DNA from: UBA7672 sp963718145
GTDB lineage: Bacteria; Pseudomonadota; Alphaproteobacteria; Caulobacterales; Hyphomonadaceae
Assembly: GCA_963718145.1 (NCBI GenBank)
Contig: CAVQYJ010000009.1
Coordinates: forward strand, 80,414-144,413
DNA: 64,000 nt
Reading direction: 5' to 3'
How positions within the stretch are numbered: position 1 is the first letter of the stretch; each line of letters starts with the position of its first letter. Position numbers and translations under genes: made by a program. Below, piece after piece: positions 27,001-35,106 of this stretch. The notes below the pieces were generated by a model. It was not told the DNA's origin. It ran no database searches and was given only the letters and a program-made list of their open reading frames with translations.

Positions 27001-27411
27001 ATCCTTGGGAACTTTCGCGAGAAATTTCCTGAGCAGGGGGCCGAGCGGCTCCGGCCTGAGATAGATGGCGAGATCTTCGGCGATGTCCTCGGGATAGGTG
27101 AACGGCCAGGTCTCGGCGGATTCCTCGACGAAGAAATCGAACGGATTGTAGACCGTCATGTCGGCTACAAGGTCGACTTCGATCTTCAGCTCGCGCACTG
27201 GTTCTGGGAAGACAAAGCGCGCGAGATAGTTGCCGTACGGATCCTGCTGCAGGTTCACGAAGTGCTTGGCTGGCGCGACCTTCAGCGAATGCGAGATCAC
27301 GCGCGTGCGCGAATGCGGCGCCGGCCGCAGGCGGATGATTTGCGGCCCCAGCACGACCGGACGGTCATACCGGTAGTGGGTGAGGTGATAGATACTCGCC
27401 TTGATCGACAT
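24019..27411 (-). CDS. Transglutaminase-DUF2126 fusion protein
   Basis: This 1130-residue protein has an N-terminal beta domain (YHLTHYRYDRPV) and a transglutaminase core with Cys in ASGSCRDSSWL, His in TDLHAWCEVYL and Asp in GLDPTSG. A long C-terminal DUF2126 region follows from about residue 330, including GGEPTFVSIDDFE, SPPHDPRMNVIRVAPDPG and the His/Asn-rich GRHTGTGGGNHVVVGG. DUF2126 has been proposed to be an amide-bond ligase of the glutamine-synthetase/GCS2-like fold; that rests on family knowledge. It is first in the operon and its stop is 31 bases before the ATP-grasp gene. Confidence 0.9.
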   Translation of the reverse strand: MSIKASIYHLTHYRYDRPVVLGPQIIRLRPAPHSRTRVISHSLKVAPAKHFVNLQQDPYGNYLARFVFPEPVRELKIEVDLVADMTVYNPFDFFVEESAETWPFTYPEDIAEDLAIYLRPEPLGPLLRKFLAKVPKDRLRTVDFVVNLNAMVSKEINYLIRMEPGVQTPEETFERASGSCRDSSWLLVNALRHLGLAARFVSGYLIQLKPDLVALDGPPGTSIDFTDLHAWCEVYLPGAGWIGLDPTSGLLTGESHIPLAATPHYRNAAPISGGLTGNPQVEFAFDMKVSRVAEHPRITKPFSDDSWVALNALGEKVDAALKAGDVRLTMGGEPTFVSIDDFESAEWNTGADGPTKRVLADKLIRRLRDRFAPGGFLHYGQGKWYPGETLPRWTFSLYWRRDAKPIWKNPDLVAGEGKDSGATKKHAEQLLQAMATELGVGAEMVIPAYEDPASWILKEGNLPENVTPENSKLKDPEERNRIAKVFSRGLTEPSGYVLPIQRWQAKATEGKKPPAKTGAKQGGSDIPGNIAAPKRWKSERWKLRRGHMFLAPGDSAVGYRLPLESLRHIPPAQYPYINPADPAEERGPLPDYTPRQQAAQARASFTASEGGQQERQEQSFDEAIGTVRTAMTVEARDGRLCVFMPPVERIEDYLELVSAAETAAAAIGLPVHIEGYSPPHDPRMNVIRVAPDPGVIEVNIHPASSWKECVATTETIYEEARQCRLGCDKFMIDGRHTGTGGGNHVVVGGATPMDSPFLRRPDLLKSLLLLWQRRPSLSYLFSGMFIGPTSQAPRIDEARHDSLYELEIALSQIHAPGAGPDAPPWLIDRLLRNLLIDVSGNTHRTEICIDKLFSPDGPTGRLGLVEFRGFEMPPDPRMSLAQQVLIRSLIACLWKSPLNGSPVRWGTTLHDRFMLPHYVWQDFLDVLRDLAAHGFELRPEWYEAQCEFRFPFCGEVEAEGVHLEVRQALEPWHVLGETGAIGGTVRFADSSAERVQVKLTATDADRYIVACNRRRVPLQQASNGQAVGGVRYKAWKPAESLHPVLPVNAPLTFDIFDTWTDRALGGCVYHVAHPGGRAYETFPVNGNEAEARRLARFEPHGHTPGTYQLAPESPHPEFPFTLDLRRPAGI

Positions 27412-27678
27412 TGGCCGCCGCTGTTTTTCCGCCCGCCGCAGTGTTTCACATGTCTATCTTGCTACAGCCTCGCCGGGCTCGTGCACGTCTTTTCTATCCG
27501 GTTGGCCGGGATTTTGAGCGCCTTCTCGCCGAGTCGAACAATCCGGCGGCGCTTTCGCGATTTTCCTGAACCGGATCCGGGTCCTGGGCAGCTTCAAATG
27601 CACAGCGTCCCGCTTCCAACGCCCTTGCGGCTAGGCTAGCGTCGGGCGAAGCCGAAGACGGCGCAGGTGGAGGGGACC

Positions 27679-29151
27679 ATGTACGACCGTAGACGTGTGC
27701 TGGCTGTATCCGGCGCCGCGTTGGCCGCAGGCGCATTTGGCTGTGCCCCAAAACCCGACGAGACAGCATCCGGGCCAGCTCCAGGAGCGCCGGACGCCGC
27801 TCCCGATCCGCAGCAGGCGGCGACGGTGGACCCGGCGACGGCGGCCGAGGACGAGGAGTTCCGGCGCGAGTTCATCGCCGAGAGCCTGAGCGAGAATGAA
27901 GCGACGCCGGGCAGCACAGCGACGACGGTCAGCAGCATCGTCACGAGCGCCGTGGAGCTGGAGAACAATCCGAGCCTCCTCAGGGCGCTGAACACGATCA
28001 AACGGGAAGTCAAAGACAAGGTGACCGTCGCCGTCGCGGTGCTGGACGGGGAATCGCCCGACTATCACTGCATCGTTCACGACAATGCCTGGGGCGCCGA
28101 CGGCAGCCTGTCGCCTTCCGCCTTCACTCTCACGGGCGACGTGCTCAAGAGCATCGCCACATCGGCGAGCTATTTCACGACGATCCAGGGCAAGAAGACG
28201 GTGCTGTTCGGCATCCGGGGATGCGGGTTCGACACCGGTTCGCCGCGATCAGGAACCGCGATCAAGGTGAAGGAGCAGACGATCGACCATGTGGGCCGGC
28301 TCTGCCTGATCGGCGCATGGCAGCCAGCGACCGGCGAGATCTGGGCGTTCGAAGGCTCCACCGTGCCGAACCTTGTAAACATGCAGATGCACCTGTTCTT
28401 CCACTGGACGCGGACGACCCAGCTCAAGAACGTTCCCAAGATCGAAGAACTGATGTGCGGCCAGATGCCGGCCGGCTTGCATCGCTATGAGGTTGGCACT
28501 CACCGCAGGTCGGCCAAGACCTACGACCTGCGCTATCCGGGATCCATCCTGCAGGTGTCGGAATCGCCTGTGCTGCGCGCCCAGAAGGACCTGCACTACA
28601 AGGTAACTGATGCGTGGGACCCGCTGCAGTACCAGTCGCCTGGCTACAGGGACAAGGGCGACAGGTTCATGCGTGTCACCAATTGCAACATCCATGCGGG
28701 CCTGCGCAACACCGATCCCAAATTCTCGTCGCAGGGCTGCCAGACCATCGAAGGCATGTATGAACCGAAAGGCGTGAAGGCGACCGGCCGTTTCGCCGAG
28801 TTCCAGAACACGCTGGGGATCACCATCCTTCCCGACGGACCCGACAAGTACAAGAGCAGCGCCGACACGACGCCCTATTTCTACATGCTGACGTCCGGCC
28901 GCGAGGCTCGGCTGCATGCGCAGAACGCGGGCAACGCCGACGCGATCAAGCGGCTTGCCCGTGTCCGCATCGGCAGCACAGGCGCAGTCGCGACCAGGGT
29001 GCGGCCGCTGATCGGGCTCGACGCCGGCGATACGATCGATGCGCTCGCCATGAACGAAATCCTGCGCATGCAGGACCGGCGCGGCGTTCCGCTCGATGGC
29101 GTCATCACGCCGGCGCTGGCGGATGAGCTGAAGCTGGCGATATTTACCTGA
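27679..29151 (+). CDS. Tat-signal protein with an L,D-transpeptidase-like His/Cys motif, function unknown
   Basis: This 490-residue protein is preceded by GGAGGGG. Its N-terminus is a twin-arginine signal (YDRRRVLAVSGAALAAGAFG) followed directly by Cys and then a low-complexity Pro/Ala linker, so it is probably exported folded and perhaps lipidated. The body is unfamiliar. At residues 339-354 it has NIHAGL, then SSQGCQTI, giving His339 and Cys354 in a pattern resembling the L,D-transpeptidase catalytic motif, though the spacing is shorter than the usual one. Tight spacing with the next two genes suggests an operon. A peptidoglycan role is a guess; the family was not recognised with confidence. 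Confidence 0.7.
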   Translation: MYDRRRVLAVSGAALAAGAFGCAPKPDETASGPAPGAPDAAPDPQQAATVDPATAAEDEEFRREFIAESLSENEATPGSTATTVSSIVTSAVELENNPSLLRALNTIKREVKDKVTVAVAVLDGESPDYHCIVHDNAWGADGSLSPSAFTLTGDVLKSIATSASYFTTIQGKKTVLFGIRGCGFDTGSPRSGTAIKVKEQTIDHVGRLCLIGAWQPATGEIWAFEGSTVPNLVNMQMHLFFHWTRTTQLKNVPKIEELMCGQMPAGLHRYEVGTHRRSAKTYDLRYPGSILQVSESPVLRAQKDLHYKVTDAWDPLQYQSPGYRDKGDRFMRVTNCNIHAGLRNTDPKFSSQGCQTIEGMYEPKGVKATGRFAEFQNTLGITILPDGPDKYKSSADTTPYFYMLTSGREARLHAQNAGNADAIKRLARVRIGSTGAVATRVRPLIGLDAGDTIDALAMNEILRMQDRRGVPLDGVITPALADELKLAIFT

Positions 29152-29185
29152 CCTTGGGCGTATCTGGTTCGGGTGGGAGTGCGGA

Positions 29186-31212
29186 TTGGCGCTGGAAGTC
29201 TATCTCGACGGTGAGCTGAAGCTGACGCGGGGAGGGCCCTTCTACGCGATCCGCATCGGCACGCATCCCCTGAACGACGTGGTGATCCGCTCCGACGCCG
29301 AAGGCGTGCACGAGCAGCACTGCACGATCGTCTACACAGGCAGCACCTACCGGCTCGAAATGATGCCGAACCATGTCGTCGACATCGATGGCCGGCCAGC
29401 CGAGTACGGCCAGCAGCTTTTCGTCCAGCACAACAGCTCAGAATGCGCCCTGTCCATCGGAGGTGCGCCGCAGAAGGGCCAGGCCTCGCCCTATCCGCCG
29501 CCAGTGATCAAGCTGAAGCGCGCCGATGAGAATGTCGATGCGCCGCCGTCGGTCAAATACATCAAGCGACAGCGCAAGAACCTGACGCCGGGCTGGCAGG
29601 TGCGTGGGCAGCTGCATCGCTTTGCGCTCGGCTTCCTGGGGATCGTAGGCCTGCTTGCCGCTTCGATCTGGTTGGTCGGAGATGCGAGCGCCAAGCGCAG
29701 CGAGCGTATCGCCAAACGGTTCGAAACTCTTGCATTCAGCACTGCGCCGTCGCCTGAAGTTACAACGAAGGCCAAGCGGTCGGTGATGCAGGTCGGGTTG
29801 GTGAAGGACGGCAGGTTCGCCGGGTTTGGCACGGCGTGGGTGTGGAATGTGCCGCCGGAGTTGCAGGGTCCGCAGGATGCGCCGGGCCTCGATCCCGGTC
29901 ATCGCCTTGTTACCAACCGCCATGTCTGGTGGGCCATCAAGGAATGCGCGGCTTCGCCTGCGGGCTGTCAGGGTGTTGCACAAGGCTGCGCCGCTGTCCG
30001 CTATGTTTCGCTTGATGCAGGGGGCATCGCGTCCCAGGCGCGTATCGAGAAGCTCGACCCGGCATGCGGCGAATCCGGCGGCGAACTGCGTGCGAAGACC
30101 CATCCTCACTACAGCGAGTTCGATGGCCGGTTCGACGAGGATGCGCGGCCGGATGTTCCCAATATCTACGACGTGGCGATAGCCGGCTGGCCGCAAGCAT
30201 TGCAGGACGAGTTCATGATCCCAGGCTTCGATCTCGCGGCGGGCGCCGAGGTCGGCGAGGGCGTGGGTTCGCTCGGCGTGCCGGTCGAAAATTACAAGAA
30301 CCCTTCTCCGGTCGCGCAGTACCGCGTCGGCACGATCGGGCGGATGACCGATCCGTTCGGACTGCCCGGCGATGAGCAGGACTACCTGCTGATCACCGGC
30401 GGCGCCGTGGAGGGAGGCGACAGCGGCGGCCCGGTCATCAACGGCAAGGGCGAAGTGGTGGCAATGCAGTTTGCAGGCTTCTTCGTCGCCGGCGCTGCCG
30501 TTGGCATCAACCGGCTGGATTATGGCGACAAGTTCCGTGCGCTGAGTTCCAGGCTGGTTGCCGAAACCTTGACGCTGCAAGACGAGCAGAAGCTGACTGC
30601 GGTCGAAACGAAACGTCATCACAACTGGGAGGTCGGTCTTGCGCCCATGCTGGGCGACTACACCCAGTCCCTGATGGCTCGGCGCGCGATGGACAGCTGC
30701 AATGTCAAGCTAAACGCAAACGGCAAGCTCGATGACGCTGTTTCGCCCAAATCCGCCTTCGCTGGCCGCCAAGGCCCGGGGCGCCGCTCAACGAGACCAG
30801 CCTCGCAGCCGTTCCCAGCGCCTTCGACTGGCGCTTCGGCTATGCAGGCGAGGTCACGGTCGATCTCGACCAAAGCCCAACGGCGAGCGACAATCAGTCC
30901 TTCATTCTCGTGACCAAGAACATCGGCGGCGGGGCTAGCCCGCTCTACGCACGGCTGCGCAGGATCGGTTCGGACGGCAAGCCGGGGCCGGACAAGTTCA
31001 GCAACGACGCCTTTGCGACTTTGGCGACGGTCAGGGACGACACCTTTCGCAATCCAGGCCAGCTTACGCAGACATACGAGTACGAAGTCTATTCGCCCGA
31101 GCCGACGCAATTCGACGTGCAGGTCTATCGCATAGCATGTCCGAAGACGCAGGCTTCGGTTTCGGGAACTCAGCCGACTCAGCTCCAGCCGGCACAGGGG
31201 ACGCCACAGTGA
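29186..31212 (+). CDS. FHA-like/transmembrane/trypsin-like serine protease (apparent frameshift)
   Basis: The TTG start follows GGGTGGGAG. Residues 1-100 resemble a degenerate FHA domain (IGTHPLNDVVI, VHEQHCTI). A transmembrane helix lies near 147-167, and a trypsin-like domain follows with a complete triad: His246 (TNRHVW), Asp329 (YDVAI) and Ser413 (GGDSGGPV). The first frame stops at 30913, but from about 30781 the next frame reads as good protein (APLNETSLAAVPSAFDW, then TKNIGGGASPLYAR) up to 31212. One missing G in the run at 30778-30781 would join them into about 676 residues. The end overlaps the next gene by GTGA. The protease domain should face the side opposite the FHA-like domain. 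Confidence 0.75.
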
Positions 31213-33437
31213 CCGACACTCCATCAGGTCTGCGCTCCATGCTCTCCGAAGTCGAACAGGCCGCGTGGGATGCGGCTGAGGCTGGCGGATCGACCGCGCT
31301 CCTAAAGGACGCGCAACCGGTCAGGGAGCGGGCGGCGAACGATGCGATCCGGCTTCGGCTGTTCCAGATTCTGGCGCACCAGACGGCAGGCGACCATCGC
31401 GGGGCGTTCGCGGCGGCGGGTGCGCTGCCGATACCCGAATCCCGTGCGCTCGATGTCTGGCGCCGGGCCGAGCGGGTCTATGCAGGTCGAAAGCGGCGCG
31501 AGAAGACTCTGGGCGCAGACGACGATCTGAAGCCGGCCGATGCCGAGGAGATGGAGAAGGCAGGCGGCGCCTTCAACCAGCTTGTCGCTGCGCGGTCCTG
31601 GCTGGCCCTCGGCCTTAGCGCCATCCAGGACAACCGCGGCGAGGTGGCCGAAACCCATCTGGAGCGCGCCGGAAGGCTGTTCGGCGCCATTGGCAGCTTG
31701 CCGGGCCGAGCCGTCACCGAAACCGAACTCGGCAAGCTGCGCGCATGGCAAGGCAGGAATGACGAGTCGGTGCTTCATCTCGTAACCGCCCTTTCTTCGT
31801 GGCGCGGGCACAGCGCAGTTCGATCCGCTGATGTCTGGCATGAGATCGGGGCCCTGATGCTCGACAGCCGCCGCTATCCGCAAGCCGTGGAAATTCTCGA
31901 AAGCGTGCAGAAGTCCGACCCATCGACGCGGACGCTGAACGCGCTGACGCGTGCGCTTATCGCGGCAGGAGATCTTGAGCCGGCGCTGGTCAAGGCGCGA
32001 GACGTCTACAAGACGGAGCACGATGCCCGTCAGGCGGCCCGCGCCGCCAATCAGGCTGCGCCGAATCCCTATCGCGAAGTGATGGCGCTGCGTGACCTTG
32101 GCGAGATCGCCGTGCGCCGCGCGATCAGCGTCCAAAAGGGCGCCGTCGATCCAGCTGAACCAGGCCGCACCGCGCCGGCGCCTGCGCAAGCGCTGGTCCA
32201 GGAGGCGGAAGACGCGCTGCGGGAAGGCGCCAAATTGCTCGGCTTCGACCGTACGGACCAGACGCCGGTATTTCCAAAATGGGTGCGCAAGGTCGACAGC
32301 GGGCCGCAAGCCAACCTGGCGGGCGTCACGGAGGAGGACCCGCAGGAATTCGAAAAGCTGCGGCTGGTCCAGCTTGAACTGATGATCGACAGTTACGCCA
32401 AGCCGGAAGGGGCGGGGCGCAATCTTTCGAAGCTTGCCGAGGCGTTTTCGCGCCGCGGCGAAGTGTTTCACGAACTCGAAGTGCGCGAGCAGGCGGCGGC
32501 GGCGTTCCGGCTGGCAGACAACAACGGCTCGGCCTTGCGCCAGCTGGAGCTTGCACATCGCCTCGCCATGGCCCGCGCGCAGACCAACATCGCGCACGAC
32601 ATCCGCCGCCAGTTGTCGGAAGCGGTCGCGGCGGGTCCACGCCACGCGCTTGCCGCGCCTGGATGCATTCCGATGGGAGTTATGGCGGTCGAGCCGTTCC
32701 GGACCCTGATCTCTGCGCTCGATCAGGACAATGGGCGGCGCGTGATCATTCATCGCTACCGGATTCCACGATCGGACAGCAACGCCATCAAGAAGGCCGA
32801 GGCAGGATTGAAGGCGTTGGAAGACCTTCGCAAGCAGAGGCGCGTGCTTGTGGGACTGCCGGAAATCCTCGCTGCGGTCGCAGGCAAGGAAGAACAGGGA
32901 CAGTACGGGTTTGACCTGGTGACCGAAGATGTTTCCGGCGAACCGCTTGCCGCGGCGATGCAGGCGGAGCCTGGCGATCCCATTCGGCCGGTTCGGGTGA
33001 TCCGCTCGCTCGCGGCCGCGATCCAGGGACTGCACAACATCCACATCACCGATATCCGGCCGGACGTGAGCCGTGTTCTGCTCGATCTTGGCGATGCTCC
33101 GGTCTGGACGGAGTTGCTGCCGGTCTACGAGGGCAAGCTTCAGCCGCCCGAAAACGACGTCAAGATGCTGGCGGGACTGCTGGTCGAATGGCTCCGAGGC
33201 GGGCCGGGTGCGCGGTCGCGACTGCTTTACAAGGGCGGCAAGAATGGCGGGCTGCTGAAACCGACCGTGTTTGCGCCGGGCAAGCTGTCGGACAAGATTC
33301 CGCCAGGTCTCGAGACGCTGCTCTCGGGCGTTCTGCTGGACAAGGGTGGACCTAAATCCCCTGGCGCCTTCGCCGACGAGCTGGAAAAATACGCCGAGCC
33401 GATGTCCGCGGTGGCTCGCCGGGTGGCCGAGCGCTGA
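31209..33437 (+). CDS. TPR-like protein with degenerate protein-kinase-like C-terminus
   Basis: This 742-residue protein has a GTG start overlapping the preceding stop (GTGA); an earlier in-frame ATG at 31137 is possible. The first 450 residues or so are helical repeats of TPR type (EVAETHLERAGRLFGAIGSL, SADVWHEIGALMLDSRRYPQ). The last 250 follow the order of a Ser/Thr kinase: IQGLHNIHITDIRPDVSRVLL sits where the catalytic loop would be but lacks HRD, NDVKMLAGLLVEWL matches the alpha-F region, and LETLLSGVLLD the C-lobe. It is therefore a probable pseudokinase or remote homologue. It has no signal peptide and is likely a cytoplasmic partner of the membrane protease. Confidence 0.65.
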   Translation: MTDTPSGLRSMLSEVEQAAWDAAEAGGSTALLKDAQPVRERAANDAIRLRLFQILAHQTAGDHRGAFAAAGALPIPESRALDVWRRAERVYAGRKRREKTLGADDDLKPADAEEMEKAGGAFNQLVAARSWLALGLSAIQDNRGEVAETHLERAGRLFGAIGSLPGRAVTETELGKLRAWQGRNDESVLHLVTALSSWRGHSAVRSADVWHEIGALMLDSRRYPQAVEILESVQKSDPSTRTLNALTRALIAAGDLEPALVKARDVYKTEHDARQAARAANQAAPNPYREVMALRDLGEIAVRRAISVQKGAVDPAEPGRTAPAPAQALVQEAEDALREGAKLLGFDRTDQTPVFPKWVRKVDSGPQANLAGVTEEDPQEFEKLRLVQLELMIDSYAKPEGAGRNLSKLAEAFSRRGEVFHELEVREQAAAAFRLADNNGSALRQLELAHRLAMARAQTNIAHDIRRQLSEAVAAGPRHALAAPGCIPMGVMAVEPFRTLISALDQDNGRRVIIHRYRIPRSDSNAIKKAEAGLKALEDLRKQRRVLVGLPEILAAVAGKEEQGQYGFDLVTEDVSGEPLAAAMQAEPGDPIRPVRVIRSLAAAIQGLHNIHITDIRPDVSRVLLDLGDAPVWTELLPVYEGKLQPPENDVKMLAGLLVEWLRGGPGARSRLLYKGGKNGGLLKPTVFAPGKLSDKIPPGLETLLSGVLLDKGGPKSPGAFADELEKYAEPMSAVARRVAER

Positions 33438-33479
33438 TTTCTGCCCTACACCGCTTCTGACTCCCGTCAGGAGGTTCAC

Positions 33480-34145
33480 TTGGCCACACCCCTTCGCATC
33501 GATTTCGTATCTGATGTCGCCTGTCCCTGGTGCGTGGTCGGCTTGCGATCGCTGATGCAAGCGATCGAGACGGTGGGCGACGATGTCGAGGTGGACATCC
33601 ATTTCCAGCCCTTCGAGCTGAACCCCGACATGCCTCTTGAAGGCGAGAACACGCTGGAACACGTGCAGAAGAAGTATGGCTCGAACAAGGAACGGTCGGA
33701 TGCTTCCCGACAGGCCCTGCGCGAAAGCGGCGAAGCACTTGGGTTCAAGTTCAACTATGGGCCGCAGAGCCGGATCTGGAACACGTTCGACGCGCATCGT
33801 CTCCTGCACTGGGCGGGAATCGAGGGAAAACAGCTTGAGCTGAAGGAGGCTCTGTTCAAGGCCAACTTCACCGACCAGCTTTCGACCAGCGACCACGAGG
33901 TGCTTGTCAACGCCGCGAAAGCTGCCGGGCTGGATGCGCGAGGCGCGCGGCAGGTGCTGGTGTCGGGCCAGTTCTCCGACGAGGTGCGGCGGGACGAGAT
34001 GCTGTGGCGCAATCGCGGCATCCAGGCGGTGCCCTCGATCATCTTCAACCAGCGCTGGATGATCCAGGGCGGCCAGCCGCCGCAGGTCTTCGAGCAGGCG
34101 ATCCGCCAGATCATGGCCGGGAATGCGCAAGAGGCCACGGCGTAG
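33480..34145 (+). CDS. DsbA-family (FrnE-like) thiol oxidoreductase
   Basis: This 221-residue protein has the DsbA/FrnE thioredoxin-fold layout with an N-terminal CPWC redox motif (SDVACPWCVVG, residues about 12-20), a helical insertion, and a C-terminal cis-Pro region (GIQAVPSIIFN). No signal peptide is visible, so it is probably cytoplasmic, as FrnE-type proteins are. The start is TTG, supported by AGGAGG seven bases upstream and by homologue-like length. It sits 42 bases after the pseudokinase gene on the same strand and may be read through from it, though it looks unrelated. Confidence 0.9.
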   Translation: MATPLRIDFVSDVACPWCVVGLRSLMQAIETVGDDVEVDIHFQPFELNPDMPLEGENTLEHVQKKYGSNKERSDASRQALRESGEALGFKFNYGPQSRIWNTFDAHRLLHWAGIEGKQLELKEALFKANFTDQLSTSDHEVLVNAAKAAGLDARGARQVLVSGQFSDEVRRDEMLWRNRGIQAVPSIIFNQRWMIQGGQPPQVFEQAIRQIMAGNAQEATA

Positions 34146-34230
34146 CGGCGGGCTGTTTGAGGCATAAGGATGCGTGCTCGCCGGCGAGGGCCGCGAGGCG
34201 CGCGGGATTGAATCTCGAAACTGGTCCGAG

Positions 34231-34764
34231 CTAGGGCGGTTCGAGGACGCGGAGTGTTGCGGCGTTCGGTGCGGCCGCCTCCGTTACGCGACGAAGATGT
34301 CGTGCGCCATTTCCCCCGCGCTGCGCGCTGGGGAGGCAAGTCCCGCGATCCCTGAGATCAGAGAGCGGATCGCGCTGAAGCTGTTCGGCTTCCTCGCGCC
34401 AGCGCTTCGCCATGCGCAGGGCGAGGCGGCGAGAGTGTTGCAGCGCATACTGATGACGCACCCAGCGGCCCTTGAGGTGGCGCGGGGATTTGAGCCTGGG
34501 AAGGTAGAAAGTCTCGAGGGGGAGATGCATGCGCGGCAGGCCGGCCAGGCGGCGGGCTGTCTTGTAGATCGCCCGGGCAAGGCGGGCTTCGGATTCGTAG
34601 AGGTGATGGACCATGCCCCAGACCTCCTCGCGGGTGAGGGCGCGCGAGGTGTCCATCAGCCGCGCAACGACGAGCGTGAACCAGGCCCAATGCCAGGCGC
34701 TCGCGAACCGCTCCAGGATGGAGAGGGCGAGGGAGGCAAGGCTCAGTCCTTTCGTGGCGTGCAT
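34231..34764 (-). CDS. Hypothetical protein, 177 residues
   Basis: The family is not recognised. The codons show a strong third-position G/C preference, and the protein has a plausible composition: a Trp-rich amphipathic start (SAWHWAWFTLVVARL), then basic helices (RHLKGRWVRHQYALQHSRR). There is no signal peptide and no Cys-rich motif. It lies alone between the DsbA-family gene, which is convergent, and a long untranslated stretch on its 5' side that contains nested inverted repeats. The ribosome site is weak (GGGGA). It could be non-coding, but opposite-strand frames here are worse candidates. Confidence 0.5.
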   Translation of the reverse strand: MHATKGLSLASLALSILERFASAWHWAWFTLVVARLMDTSRALTREEVWGMVHHLYESEARLARAIYKTARRLAGLPRMHLPLETFYLPRLKSPRHLKGRWVRHQYALQHSRRLALRMAKRWREEAEQLQRDPLSDLRDRGTCLPSAQRGGNGARHLRRVTEAAAPNAATLRVLEPP

Positions 34765-34795
34765 GCGGATCCCCGGAGTTCGAGGACGCAGTATC

Positions 34796-34860
34796 GCCCA
34801 GGGTCCAGAGGGGGCGGGGAGAATAAAAGTTCCCCAACAGCGGCAAGATGAACCCTGGGC
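34796..34860. repeat. Nested inverted repeats, possible structured RNA or operator
   Basis: The outer arms GCCCAGGGT (34796-34804) and ACCCTGGGC (34852-34860) are exact complements. Inside them GGGGA (34816-34820) pairs with TCCCC (34831-34835). The structure lies in the 340-base region upstream of the minus-strand hypothetical gene at 34231-34764, which otherwise holds no gene. It could form in the leader of that transcript. Confidence 0.45.
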
Positions 34861-34994
34861 GGCAAAAGCGGGGGTTTTCGCAATCTGGAGGCGGGCGGAA
34901 TTGCAGGTTCTCCCGCGGGATTGGGCGCAATACCGTCCGGGTCAGAGCGGCGGAGCGTCGCGCCTTTCGGGGAGGTGACGCGAGGATGCATTTC

Positions 34995-35012
34995 CCCCGG
35001 CCTTCGCCGGGG
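34995..35012. repeat. Short GC-rich hairpin
   Basis: Exact arms CCCCGGC and GCCGGGG are separated by CTTC. It may be a second termination or extragenic palindrome element downstream of the SRPBCC gene, beyond the stronger hairpin at 35062-35085. Confidence 0.4.
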
Positions 35013-35061
35013 TCAATGCACCCTGCTGCGGTGGTGGTTTTCCATGGGACACAAACGCAAA

Positions 35062-35085
35062 CGGCCCGCTCTTGCGAGCGGGCCG
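35062..35085 (-). terminator. Rho-independent terminator of the SRPBCC gene
   Basis: A perfect 10-bp stem (CGGCCCGCTC/GAGCGGGCCG) with a four-base loop begins about 20 bases after the stop of the minus-strand gene ending at 35107. Read on the minus strand it is followed by the T-rich TTTGCGTTTGTG, as expected for intrinsic termination, although the T tract is interrupted. Confidence 0.7.
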
Positions 35086-35106
35086 CTGTGGGTCATGTGA
35101 CGAGAG

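Noticed and set aside
30732..30938. A short separate gene at the end of the FHA/protease gene
   Set aside because: It is the third frame across the frameshift site. The protein-like reading lies in the frame that continues to 31212, so the gene is better treated as one frameshifted unit.
31302..34130. A 942-codon open frame on the minus strand opposite the pseudokinase gene
   Set aside because: It is rich in Arg, His and Leu without any family feature, and mirrors the high third-position G/C of the real plus-strand genes, which keeps the complementary frame open. It is a shadow.
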